Program-made: the position numbers and the translations under genes
Part shown: positions 11,101 through 24,600 of the stretch, piece by piece
How positions within the stretch are numbered: the first letter of the stretch is position 1
Layout: each line of letters opens with the position of its first letter
Assembly (NCBI RefSeq): GCF_051020765.1
Contig: NW_027469567.1
Location: forward strand, 1 to 64,000
Length of the DNA stretch: 64,000 nucleotides
DNA from: Lasioglossum baleicum
Taxonomy: Eukaryota; Arthropoda; Insecta; Hymenoptera; Halictidae
Direction: 5' to 3'
The notes under the pieces: model-generated
Told to the model about the DNA's origin: nothing
What the model saw: the letters and a program-made list of their open reading frames with translations, nothing else
Database searches by the model: none

Positions 11101-14100
11101 ACCGTACGGGAACGTTATCACATTCTTTGAGGGTCGAACTGCAAAGCATACCGCTTCTCCAATCCTGGTATTCCGGTAGTCAAACCATGTAGTCTGCGTC
11201 CAAACGCGGCGTACAGTATTGGCATTCGACACGCAATTTCATGGTATAAATAATAAAGAACATAGGCAAGCCATCATAGAACGTTCCCTATTGATATTTA
11301 GTCGTACATTTTACCGAAGGCCATCGTATCCGAGTAGCTATCCCGTTGTTTTGAGATTATATCTTCGTGTTCAGAGAAGCAAATTAGTGTACATTTCAGA
11401 TACGGACACCTTAATATCATATATTAATAATATGGTCGATGGTCATACTGTTTGAGAAAGTTACCGCCCTCTTTGATGATCGATCGGCCAATACCACAGC
11501 TTATCCTATGCTCTGATTCTTAGAGCGAAAGCAGGTATTCCGGGAGTAAATCCGCTTAGCGGTATCGGCAATGGACACCATAATTCACGGAGAGAATGCT
11601 AAAAAAGGGCGACAAACCCTTTGAGAACATTTCCAATTCTTAGAAGTCAAACGTTTTATTAACGACCTTACCGTCCGAAAGCATAACGCGCTGTATTGAC
11701 AGTATATCATGATGTGCGGAGAAACAAATAGAAATACATTTTAGTGCCGGCACCTTAATTTCATCAATAAAGTAGAACATCGATGGTCAAGCACATCCAG
11801 AACGTTACCACCTTCACAGAGGGTCGAACGGCTAAGCCAATAGCTTCAGCTATCCTGTCGCACCAAAAGTAAACTCAGCTATTCCGGGATTTAATCCGCA
11901 GTACAGTATTGGTAGTAGACACCCTAGTTCATGATATAAATATTAACGCACATAGTCTAGCCATTGTAGAATGTTACTTGCTTGTATAGTGTCAAACATT
12001 TTATCGAAAGCATCACCTTCTGAGACCCAAAGACACGGTACCGAGAGAATAACTTCGAGTCCAGAGTAACAAATTAGTGTACATTTTAGTGGCGGGCACC
12101 TCAATTTCGTGAATGAATTAGAAGGTCCTGAGGCAAACTCTTCCAGAACGTTACCATCTTCACTGGGAGTCGCAGAGCTAAGTCCATAGCTTCACCTATC
12201 CTGTGACTCCGAGAGTCAATCCTAGAATTGCACGATGATATCAGCTGTACATTATCGCATTAAAAACCCTACGTCCCGCTGTAGATACTAAAGTACAGTG
12301 TATCACAGATGTGCAACGTTACCTATTGGTACAGAGTCTAACCTTCTACCGAAGACCTTAACTTCCGAGGAGCATAACCCGCTGTAGGAAGTGTTTCGCT
12401 CAGTGGGAACGGAATTAAATAAGTGGACGTTATACAAGAGGGATACGTCATTTTCATGTATGAATTGCAAAATCAAGTGTCTAAATGTTCGAGCAAGGTG
12501 CTACATTTTTTGCTAGTCGCACAGTCTATCCAATAACATAACATATCCTGCGACTCCCAAATTTAAACCAGGTATCCCTGGGGTAAATCCGCTGAACTGT
12601 ATTGGCAATACCCATCTTAATTCACGGTTTGAATATTAAAGTAGAGCGATATACTGTTTCAGCTAGTTTCCAATTGGTATAAAGTCAAACGTTACACTGT
12701 AGGCCCTACTCGGCGGAAGCCTAGTACGCTGTATCGAGAGTATGAGTACGTGCTCAAAGAATCGAATTAGAATTGCAATTAAGGTGCTCATTTCTAAAAT
12801 ATATGGGTGAATAAGAAGATCGAGGGTCAAACCGTTCGAGAACGTTATCGCCTTGAGTGAGGGAAGAACGGCTAAGTAAATGGCTTCACATATCCTGTGA
12901 TTCCGAAAGTTAAACCAGGTATTCCGGGAATAAGTCCGCTGAACAGTCTTGGCATTTGACACGACAAATAGCGGTTTAAATATTGAAGTACTCATTCAAG
13001 CCGTTGGAGATTTTCACGCATTCGCATATAGTGTAATTGTTTACCGAAGGCCTTATCCTCCGAGAACCTGTCTGTCGTCATCCACGTATAATTCGTGTTC
13101 ACGGATGCGAATTAGTATTCACATTAATGAGGGGCACCTTAATTTCATGTATGCATCAGAAGCTCGAGGGTCAAACCTTGGAGATCGGTACCACCTTCTG
13201 CGAGAGAGGAACGGATAACTAAATAGCTTCTCCTATCCTGTGATTCTAAGAGGGCAACCAGATATTGGTGGAGTAAATCTGTTGTACCGAATTGGCAATG
13301 AACTCCTTTAATCACGGCTTAAGTATGAAGGTAGGGCGTCAAGCCGTTTAAGAACGTTACCAATTGGTATAAATAGAAATGGATTACTGAAGACCTTACA
13401 TTCTGCGAACCTCACCCGCTTCATCGGGAGTATTACTTCGTGTTTATAGAAAAAAAAATTAGTATTCATTTCTGTGACGAGCACCTAACTTCATATACGA
13501 ATTAGAAGATCGAGGGTCAAACGTTTCGAAGCGTAACCACCATCTTGAGAGTCGAGCGGCTAAGATTATAGCTCCTCCCATGCAAGTGCTTTCGAAGTTC
13601 ATATCAGATAACAAGGGAGTAGATACGCAGTACTGTATTAGCATTAACCACCATATTTCACGGTATATATATTACAGCGCAGAGTCCACCCGTCGTTCAA
13701 CGATACTAATTGGTATAGAGTCGAACTTATTACCGAATACCATACTTACCGAGAATCTAACCCCCTGTCGCAAGTGTCCTGCTCAATGTGCACGGACAAA
13801 AATAAGTAGATATTTTAGAGGTCGAAAACCGCATGTTTGTGAATAAATATCAACATCGAGAGTCAAAGCGATCGAGATCGTTACCACCTTCTGTGAAAGA
13901 CGAACGGCTCCGAAAGTCGAACCAGTTATTCAACGTGAAAAGCAACAGTTCATTATGGTCATTAGATACCCTATTTCACGGTATAAATATTAAAATACAC
14001 AGCCAAAAAGTTGTAGCACGATACCTATTGGTATAGAGACAAACCTTTCACAGAACGCCCTACTTTCGAGAAGCTAACCCGCTGTATGGAGAGTATAAGT

Positions 14101-15735
14101 TCGTGTTCGGAGAAGCGAATTAGTTGGCGTTTTAGTCACGGGCAACATAATTTCATGTATGAGCTATAAAGATCGAGGGTCAAAATATTCCAGAAAGATG
14201 CCACCACATTTTAGAGTCACACAGCATAGTCACCAGCTTCGCTTATCCCGTGATTCTCCGAGTTGATCCACGTATTCCAGGAGTAAATCGGCTGAACAGT
14301 ATGGGCAATTGACACCTTAATTCGCAGTGTAAATAAGAAAATCCACAGTCGAACCGTGGAAGGTAAATAATAATTCATATGGTGTCATTCTTTTTACCGA
14401 ATACCTTATCTATCGAAGTACTAACAGGCTGTATCGAGAGTATAACTTCATGATCAGATATACAAATTAGTACACATTTTGGTGGCGGGCACCTTAACTT
14501 CATATATGAATTAGGAGAAGGGGGTGTCAAACCGTTCTGGAACGTTAACACCTCCATTGAGTATCCAACGTCTACGTCAATAGCTTCATCTATCCCATGA
14601 TTCCGACTGTCGAATGAGGTATTCCGGGTGTAAATCTGATGAACATTATTAGCCTTAGGCAACCTGTTTCGCGGTATTAATATTAATGTTGGGAGTCATA
14701 CCGTCGGAGAACATTACCAAATCGTATAGAGTCATACCTCTTTTAAATACCTCACCTTCCGATATCCAATCCTGCTGTAGCGGCTGTCCTGCTTACTGTA
14801 AACGGAAACAGATTAGTGTGCATTTTAGGGACGGACACCACACGCTTGTGTACCAATATCAACATAGATAGTCAAAGCGCTCGAGATCGTAACCACATTC
14901 TTTGAGAGACGCACAACTATGTCAATAGCTCCACCTATGCTGTGATTCGGAGAACCGAACCAGGTATTCCTCATGTAAATCCGCAGGACGGTATTGGCAG
15001 TATACACCTCAACTCACTATATGAATACTAAATTAGAGTACCAGACCACTTGTGAACGTTACCAATTAATACTACGTCACATTCCTCACCAGACACGTTT
15101 CCTTCCTAGAACCGAACACGCTGTAACGAATGTCATGCTTAGTGCTCACGGATGCAAATTAGGAGACATCTTAGGAGACCGACTACATCTTCTTCATGTA
15201 TGAATTAGGAGTCGGTGGTCAAACCGTTCGAGAACGTAACCACCCTCTTTGAGAGCCGTATGAACAAGTCAATAGCTCCACCTTTCCTGTGATTCAGAGT
15301 GGCAAACACCGTATTTCGAAACGAAATCCGCTGATAAGTATTGGCAATTGGCACCTAAATTCACGGTTTGAATATTAAAGCAGGCCGTCTAGTCGTTGTA
15401 GAACATTACCAATTCGTGTAGGCCAATCTTGTTACATAATGAATTTCCCTCTGAAAAACTGACCCGCTGTATCGTGAATATAGGAATCAGTTCAGGGGAG
15501 CGAAATAGTATACATTCCAGTGACGGTGATAATAGTTCCATATATATGCATCAGAAGTTCGATCGTTAAGCCATTCTGGAACGTTACCGTCTTCTATGAG
15601 TGTCGTACGGCTGAGACAAGAGCTTCACCTACCCTGCGATTCCAATAGTCAAACAAGGTATTCCTGGAGTAGGTCCGCTGCACGGGATTGGCATTAGACT
15701 CCCAATTTCACAGTATATATACGGCAGTGCAGAGT

Positions 15736-15800
15736 CAAACCGTTGCTGAACGATAGTTATTGGTATAGAACGAGGAGGTAATGTTCTACAACGGCTTGTC
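15736..15800. other. Head-to-head foldback junction in satellite B
   Basis: Forward B monomers end with AAACCGTTGCTGAACGAT and reverse monomers begin with ATGTTCTACAACGGCTT, which is nearly its reverse complement. The two arms (about 15738-15755 and 15781-15797) are the same box of the monomer in opposite orientation, about 25 bp apart. The array therefore folds back at one and the same monomer position. This is the pattern left by palindromic (fold-back) duplication rather than by inversion at random points. Confidence 0.75.
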
Positions 15801-18800
15801 GGCCTGCTTCATTATCGAACCGAGTATTGAGTTGCCAATAGCTTTCAGCGGAATACCAGCTTGTCTTTCGGGATAACAGGATGGGCGAAGCTATTGACTT
15901 AACATTTCGACTCTCAACGAAGATGGTAACTAACGCGAACGGTTTGACACTCGATCTTGTAAATCATACATGAAATTAAGGTGCTCGGCACTATAAGAAA
16001 TATTAGCTTGTTTCTCTGAACACCAATTTGGACTATCGACACAGCGGGATAGGTTCTCGGAAGATAAGTCCTTCGGCAAATAATTTGACTCCATATCAAT
16101 TGGTAACGTTCTGTAACCTTTTGAAAATCAGCTTTAATACTCAAATCGTGGAACATGGTTTCAATTGTCTATCCTTTTCAGTGGTGGTCCACACGGGATA
16201 CCTGGTTGGACTCTCGGAACCACAGGACAAGTGAAACCTTCGACATAGCCCTTTCGACTCCAAATGCGGGTGGTATCGTCCTCGAAAGGCTTGAGCCTCG
16301 ATGTTCTATAGCATACGTGAATTAAAGATGACGTCATTAAATTGTATACTTATATGATCCACAGAACACGAAATTACATACTCGATGAAGCGGGTGAGGT
16401 TCGCAGACGGTACATCCTGCGGTAAAACGGTTGACATTACAACAATCGAAAACGTTCACAAACTATTGGAATCCCAATTTTAATATTCAAACCATGCATT
16501 AAGATGTCCATTTCCAATACTATTCAGCAGATTCCCTTTCGAAATACCTTGTTGCCACTCTGAATCACAGGATAGGTGAAGCTGCTTACTTTGCCATTCG
16601 TCTCTCACAGAAGGTGGCAACGCTCTCGAACGGTTTGACACTCGACATTCTAAGTCATGCATGAAATTACGGTGCTCGCAAGTAAACGTATACTAGTTTG
16701 TACGACTGGAGGCGGTGTTACACTCTACGAACGGAGGGCTTGCTTCTCCGAAGGTAAAGCCATTCGTAAAGTGATTGACTTTATACGAATTGGTAATGAT
16801 CTCCGACGGTTGGACTCTGTACTTCAGTATTCAATTCGTGAATGATGGTGTCTACTGCAAAACAGTTCTACGGCTTTTCACCAGGGGCACATTTGTGACT
16901 CTCGGTATCACTGGATAGGCTAAGCTATTAACTAAGCTCTGTGCGACCCTCTGGAAAGGTCGTAACGTTATTCAGCGGTTTGACACTCGATCTTATAATT
17001 CATACATGAAGCTAGGTGCCCGCGACTGAAATGTATACTAACTTCTTTCTCTGAACACGAACATATAACCTCGATGAAGGCGCCGAAGCTCACGGATGGT
17101 AATGCCTCCGGTAAAACGTTTGTGTCTATGCACATTGGTAGATTTCTCAAACGGTTTCACGCTCTTCTGTGATATTCAAACCGTGAATTAAGGTGTCTAA
17201 TGCCAATACTTTCAGCGTAATTACTCCGGAATACCTGGTTTGCCAATCCGAATCACCGGATAGGTGAAGCTACTGACTTAGCAGTTCGCCTCGCATAGAA
17301 GGTGGTAACGTTCTCGAACGCTTTTCTTTCGTATTTTTATATGTATACACAAATAAGCGGTGTCCGTCCTCTGAAAGGTCTACAAATCTGTTTCCGTGCA
17401 CATTATGCAGGACACTCGCTATATCGGGTTAGGTACTCCGTCGGTTTTATGCTCCACATTAATATCCATCCCGTGAGTTAAGGTGGCAGTTGCCTATAAA
17501 CTTCAGCGGACTTACTCCCGGATTACTTTATATGACTATCAGTATAACAGGATAGGTGAAGCCTTTGATTTTACCGTTTGACTCTCAAATATGGTGGTAA
17601 CATTCTCGAATGGTTTGACATTCGATCTTCTATTTCATACCTGAAATTAATATGCCCGTCACTAAAATGAAAAATAGTTTACTTCTCTAAGCACGAAGTA
17701 CTTCTCTCGGTACAGCGGGCCAGGTTGACGGACAGTATGGCCTTCCGTTAGAAGGTTGATCATATACAAATTGGAACTGTTCACCGTCGGTTTGTCTGTC
17801 TAACTTAATATTCATACCGTTTGATTAAGCACGTTTATTGCCAGCGCTGTTCAGGTGATTTACTCCTGGAATACCTGACATGACTCTCTGAATCACTGGA
17901 CGAGTGAAGCTCCTGACTCAGCCGTTCGACAGTCAAAGGAGGTGGTAGCGATCTCGAACAGTTTGATGATCTATCTGCTATTTCATACATGACGTTATGG
18001 TTTCCGACTGCCTAAAACGACTAGTAATTTGTTCCCTGAACTCGAAGTTATACCCATCGTTCATTGGATTGTGTTCTCGGAAGGTAGAGTATCTGCTGAG
18101 GAGCATGACGTTATATCAACTGGCATGGATTTCCTGCGGCTTGATTCTGTACTTTAACATTCATACAATGAGTCGGGGTGGTTATTGCCAGTACTGTTCG
18201 GCGCCTTTACTCCTGGAATACCTGATTTGCCTCACGGCATCACAGGATAGCTGCAGCTCTTGACATAGATGTGCGACTGTCAAAGAAGGTGATAAAGCTG
18301 CCGAACGGTTTGACACTATATCTTCTAATTCATACATGAAATTAAGGTGCCCGGTAGTAAACTGTATAACAATTTGTATCTTTGCTCGCGAATATATAAT
18401 GTCGACACAGCGGATTAGAGTCACGAAGGGTAACGTCTTTGTTCAACGGTTTGACTTTACACCATCTCGTAACGTTCTCAAACGGTTTCATGGCCCACTT
18501 TGATATTCAAAACGCTAGTTATGCTGTCCATTGCCAATAGTGTATCGCGGGTTAACTCCTGGCATGCCTGGTTTGTCTATCGAAATAGCAGGATAGGTGA
18601 AGCTAATGAATTAACCGTTCGACTGTAAAATAAGATGGGATCGTTCTCGAACGGTTTGACGCTCGACCTTCTAAGCCTTAGATGATGTTAAAGTGCCCGT
18701 CACTGAAATGTATACTGAACTTCTTCTCTGAACAGGGAGTTATTCACCAGATGCAGCGGGTGATATACCCGGAAAGTAAGGCCCCTGGTATATAGTTAGA

Positions 18801-21667
18801 CTCTGTACCAATAGGTGACCTTCTACAACGGTTTGACTCTTTACATTGCCAGTACCATTGCTAATACCGTTCAGCGGACTTACTCCCGGAACAGCTAGTT
18901 TGAATCTCGGAATCACTGGATAGGTGAAGCTATTTACTTAGCCGTTCGACCCTCAATGAAAGCGCTTACGATCTAGAACGGTATGACAATCGATCATCGG
19001 ACCACAGATGAAATTAAGTTGCCCGTCAATAAAATTTATATCATCTTGCTACTTTGAGCACGAGGATATACTCTCCACACACCGGGTTACCTTCTCGGAA
19101 CGTACGGCCTTGGGTGAAGAGTGAGACCCTGTACCAATAGGTAACGTTGTACAACTGTGTGATTCTATACTTTAATAATTATAGTGGGATGTAGGGATTT
19201 TAATGCAAGTAATGTACAGCAGACTTACTCCAAGAATACGTGGTTTGACTTTCGGAATCACAGGATATATGAAGCTACTGACTTAGCCGTAAGAATCAAA
19301 AAGAAGGTGGTAACGTTCTCGAACGCATTGACTCACGTTCTTCTTATTCAGAAATGAAGTTAAGGTGCCCGTCACTGAAATCAATTGCAATTTCCTTCTC
19401 TGAACGCGAAGTTATACTCTCGATGAAGCGGGATATATCCGCGGATGGTAAGGTATTCGGTTTAACGTTTGACATAATAATTATTGATAACGTTCTCAAA
19501 CGGTGTGGCGCTCAACTTTATTATTCAAACAGTAAATTAAGGTGTCTATTGCCAATACTGTTCAATCGATTTGCTACCGGAATACTTGATTTGATTCTGG
19601 GAATCTCAGGGTAGGTGAGGCTGCTCACTTAGCCGCTCATCTCTCACGGAAGGTGACAACGTTCTCGATCGTTTTGACTTTCGGTTTTGCTATTCGTGCA
19701 TGAAAACACGGTGTCCATATGCTTAAATGTCCACAAATTTGTTTCCGTCAGCAACGAGCAAGACACTCCCTACAGCGGGTTAACATTATCCGCAGGTCAG
19801 GTATTCGCTAAAATGGTTTACTTTATACGAATTGGATATGACCTCCGACGGTTTGACGCTCTACATTTTTAAACACACCGTGAATTTATGTGTCTATTGC
19901 CAATGTTGAACAGCGGATATACTCCTAGAATGCCTGGATTTACTATCTGTATTACAGGATAGTTGAAGGTATTGACGTAGCTGTGCCACTCTCAAAGATG
20001 GTGGATACGTTCTCGAACGGTTTGCCCTCGATATACCCATATATGCATGAAAATATCGTTACCATCTGCAAAAATGTCTAATAATTTGATCTCGTGAATA
20101 ATAAGGAACACAATTGCTGCAGCGGGCTGAGTTTTTGGAACGTTTGGAACTGGGTAAAATGAATGACTTTATTTCAAATGGTAATGTTCTCCGACGGTTG
20201 ACCTCCGTACATCAGTATTTATACCGTGACGTAAGGTGTCTGTTACTAATACCGTTCAGCGGTCTTACTCCAGGAATACCTCGTTTGAATTTCAGAATAA
20301 CTGGATATGTGAAGCTATTGACTTAGCAGTTCAACCCACAAAGTATGTGCTGACGTTCTCGAAAGGTGTGGACCTCGATCTTCTGATCCTTAAAGCAAAT
20401 TAAGTTGAAATTCATACTACTTCGTTATTCTGTCCACGATGTCATACTCTCGAAACAGCGGGTGTGATTCTCGGCAGGTAAGGCCTTCGGTGAAGACTTT
20501 GGCTTTATACAAGTGGGTAACTTTGTGCAGCATTGTGACTCTGAACTTTAATAATCATAGTGGTATGTAGTGTCTTAATGCAAACAATGTATAGCGGATT
20601 TACTCCACGAATAAGTGGTTTGACTGTCGGAATTTCAGGATAGGTGTAGCCATTGACTTAGCCGTTCGATTCACAAAGACAGTGGTAACGTTCCTTAACG
20701 GTTTAACCATCGATATTCTAATTCATACTTGTATTTAAGGTACCGTAACTGAAGTGGGTACTAATGTTTTTCAATGAACACGAAGTTATACTCTCGACAT
20801 GGCGGACTAGCTTCGCGGATGGTATGGCTTTCGGTAAAACGATTGACTTTATAACAGTATGGAACGTTCTACATATGTTTGACTCTGTACTTTAATATTT
20901 AAACCGTGGACTAATGTTTCCGTTGCCAATTGGTGTAAAGCTGATTGATTCTCGGAATACCTAGTTTGCCTATCGGAATAGCGTGATAGGTGTAGTTATC
21001 GACTTTGTCGTTAGACACTTATAGAAGGTTGGATCGTTCTCGAATGTTTTAACTCTCGCATATTCGTTTCACAAATGAAAATAGGTTGTCCGTCTGCTTA
21101 AATGTCTACTAATTTCTTTGCGTGAGCACTCAGCTAGGCACTCGCTGCAGCGGTACCAGTTCGCGGAAGGTATTGTACTGGGTAATAAGAGTTACTTCAT
21201 TTTAATTCATAATCTTCCCCGTCGGTTTGACTAATTACCTAAATATTTATAACGCGAATTATCGAGTCTATTGCCAATAGTGTACAGCGCACTTTCTCCC
21301 GGAATATCTGGTTTATGTTTCGGAATCACAGGATAAGTGAAGCTATGGGCTTAGCCGTTCCACTCTCAGCGAACGTGGCAAAGGTCTGAACGGTTTGACC
21401 CGAGATCTTCTAATTCATGCACGGAACAATGGTGCTCGTCTATATTATGTATACTAATTTGTTCCTCTCAATACGGAGTTATACCATCAATACAGCTGGT
21501 TAGGCTCGAAAACGTTCGACTTTATAGAAATTGGCAACTCACCCAAACAGTTTGACGTTCTACATTAATATTCAACCAGCGAATTAATGTGCCAATTTCC
21601 AATACTGTTCAGCAGATTTACGCCAGCAATACCTGCTTACACTCATGCTATCACAGGTTAGCTGAAG
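15776..21667 (-). repeat. Satellite family B, block 1, reverse monomers (about 17 copies)
   Basis: Same 345-bp monomer in reverse complement, recognised by GGTGTCTATTGCCAATACTG, GGATTTACTCCCGGAATACC, GGATAGGTGAAGCTATTGAC and GGTAACGTTCTCGAACGGTT in that order. Orientation is uniform through the stretch. The array ends at about 21667 inside GCTGAAGTCATA, where forward A monomers begin. Short open frames inside are chance translations of the repeat. Confidence 0.92.
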
Positions 21668-21676
21668 TCATATCGA
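21662..21676. other. B/A satellite boundary
   Basis: Reverse B (ATCACAGGTTAGCTGAAG) passes into forward A (TCGACGTCTTGTAGTTG) within a few bases, with no insert visible. Position 1 of the window aligns about 130 bp to the right of this point, so the first copy's version of this boundary would lie just off the left end. Confidence 0.8.
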
Positions 21677-24600
21677 CGTCTTGTAGTTGTACACTGCAGC
21701 TCGAAGCGACATTACTGTATGGTTCCAGTCAATTCCATATCCTTGATTTTGTACCACATGCATTCTGTCACAGTTTTCTATTTATTTATAGATACTGCAA
21801 TTTAATGTTGTTATATTTTCGTTCCTGTTCGAAATTTTCAATTTCTATGTAAAAAATTTTTATTTCTTAGTAAAAGTGCCTTTGAAATTAATCGAGTATT
21901 CGTTTATGACATTATTCTGATAATTTTATTGTTATTCTATATGATTGTCTCTATACGAACGTACGGTACCAGTGTAACACGACTGTCTTGTAGTTGCGTA
22001 CGGCAGAGCAAAGCAGCAGTACTGTATGACCTTCTTTAATTTCTCTAACCTAGATATTGCACCGAATGTATTTTAACCAGTCTGCATTTATTTATGCATT
22101 CTGTCATTTAATGTTACGATATTTTCGATTTTCTTCGATATTTTCAATTTTTCGTTGAAAAAATTGAGTTTGATAGTAAAAGCATCTTCGGAATTTGTTG
22201 TGTCTGTATTTATGACATTATTATGTTAATCTTGTTCGTATTTAATATGATTGTCTGTATACATACCTACGCTGCCGGAGAGACACTAATGGCGATGTCC
22301 TGTCGTTGCGTACGACAGATCGAAGCGGCACTACAGGACGGTCGTAGTTAATTTTGTTATACTTAATTTTGTATGGTATGCATTTAATCCGGGCATTCGT
22401 TTATTTAATAGTACAGTAACTTACTGCTTTCATATCTTCGATTTTTATTCAAAATTGTCAATTTTCAATTTTGAGAGTTGTATTTCTTAATAATATTGAC
22501 TTTTGAGTTAGTTGAGTTTACGTTTATGGTAATATTATGTTAAACTTATTGTTATTTTATGTGATTGTCTGTGTACATACCGACGCATCCTGTGCGACAC
22601 GACTGGAATGACCTCGTAGTTGTGTACGGTAGATCGGAGCGATGCTACTGCATGGTCTTCGTTAATTTCTCTAACCTGGATATTATACTGCTGAGACTCT
22701 ATTGCAGTCTTCCTTGTTGTTTAACTAACTGTAATTTACTGATATGTTATATTCAATGTTTCTCAATATTTCAATTTTTAGTTTAAAGGATTGTGTTTCT
22801 TAGTAACAATGTGTTTGGCATTAGATGAGTGTAAGTTTGTGTCAATATTTTGTTAAACTTATTCTTTTTTTATACGATGGTCTGCATATATATCAATGCT
22901 GTTTGAGGGACGCGACTGTCGTGGTCTTGTAGTAGCGTACGGCAGAACGAAGCCGCACTGCTGGATGGTCTGGGATATTGTCTGTAACCTTCATCTTGTA
23001 ACGTATGCATTTTTCCCAGTTTCCGATATATTTATACTTACTGTAATCTACTGTTATGATATTTTCGATCATTTTCAAAGTTCCCAATATTTAATTTCAA
23101 GCGTCATATTTTTTTGAAAAAGTGTCATTGGAATTGGTTAAGTGTACGTTTATACCGATCTTTTGTTGAATTTGTTGTTGTATAATGCGATTGCCTGTAC
23201 ACGAACATACGCTGCAGCAACGACACGACAGGAGTGTTATTCCAGTTATATACGGTAAATCTGAGAGGGAATACTCTATGGTCTAATATGATTAACCATA
23301 ATAATGTGCCATAAGATTTCTTTCTCAGTTTTTTTTTTTCAACTGCATAGCCTAACTTATCGTTGTGATATTTTCGATTTTTATCATAATTTCCAGGCAT
23401 TAGTTTGAAAAATTGTATTAATGTGGAAACTTGTCTATTGAATGAGTTGAGTGTAGGTTTACAACATTGTTTTATTATACTTACAGTTATTGTATATGAT
23501 TGTCTGCATACGTACCTACGCTACCGATACTACACGGCAGGAGTTATTTTGTATTTGCGTTCAACAGATCCGAACGTCACTACTAGATGGTCCTCGTTAA
23601 TTTCATAACCAGGACTATGTGCCGTATGCATTTCATCCCAGCCATCCATTTATTAACACACACTTCAATTTACTTTTACCATATTTTCGATTTGTTTCAT
23701 AACTTCCAGTCTTTAAATTCAGAGACTGTATTTTTTAGGAAAAGTGTCTATGGAATTAGATGAGTTTACATTTATGACAATATTGATTTATGCTTCTTCG
23801 TATTTTATATGATTCTCTGTATTCGTACCTCGCCTACAGCGCGACACGAGTGGAGTGGTCTTGTAGTTGCGATCGGTATATCGGTGCGACACCAGTCTAT
23901 GAGCTTCGTTAGTTTCTCCTACCATAATACTGTACCGTATGGACCTCTTCTCAGTCTTTCATTTATTTATACATGCTGTATATTACGGTTATGCTATTTT
24001 CGATTTTTTCAATATTTCCAGTTTTTAACTTATAAATTTGTTCTTCTTAGTAAAAGTGCCTTTTCAGTTGGATAAGTCTACATATATGCAAATATTTTGT
24101 TTAATTTTCTGTTGTATAATATGATTGTCTGACTACAAACCTACGCTTCTGCAGCAACACGAATGGAGTGGCCTTATAGTTGCGTGTGGAAGATCGGAGC
24201 GACATTACTGGATGATCTTCGTTATTATCTTTAGCCCTGATTCTGACCTGTACGCATTTGTCCGAGTCTCCTATTTATTTATACATACTGTGAATTCCTC
24301 TTATTCCATTTCCGATTTTTTTCAAAATTTCCAGTTTTTAATTCCCAAAAATGAATTGTTAAGGTTAAGTTCCTTTTGAATTAGATGAGCTTACGTTGAT
24401 GACATAATTTTGTCAAAATTATTGTCACTTTAAGAGATCGTCTGTATTCGCACATACGCATCCGGAGTGACAAGACTGTTGCCGTCTTGTAGTTGCGACC
24501 TGTAAATTGAACCCACACTGTAGCATGGGCTTCATTAATTTGATTAACCTCATATTGTATGGCAAGCATTCCATCTCGGATATACATTTATTTCTACATA

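Larger units (their letters stand above)
4186..15773 (+). repeat. Satellite family B, block 1, forward monomers (about 33 copies)
   Basis: Tandem array with a period of about 345 bp; 26 steps of the landmark CAGTATTGGCAATAGACACC from 6376 to 15336 average 344.6 bp. Each monomer has two related halves. Half 1 runs from the box through TTCACCTATCCTGTGATTCC and GTATTCCGGGAGTAAATCCG to the CAGTATTGGC landmark. Half 2 runs from a second copy of the box (AACCGTTTGAGAACGTTACC) through TTTTACCGAAGGCCTTACC and GAGAGTATAACTTCGTGTTC to GGGCACCTTAATTTCATG. Monomers are strongly diverged from each other. Several half-2 variants are mixed through the array (see separate entries). It is non-coding; the short open frames have no domains. 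Confidence 0.93.

Noticed and set aside
12827..12846. Conserved B box as a mammalian-type CENP-B box
   Set aside because: It lacks the required TTCG....A..CGGG pattern; only the idea of a satellite binding site is kept.
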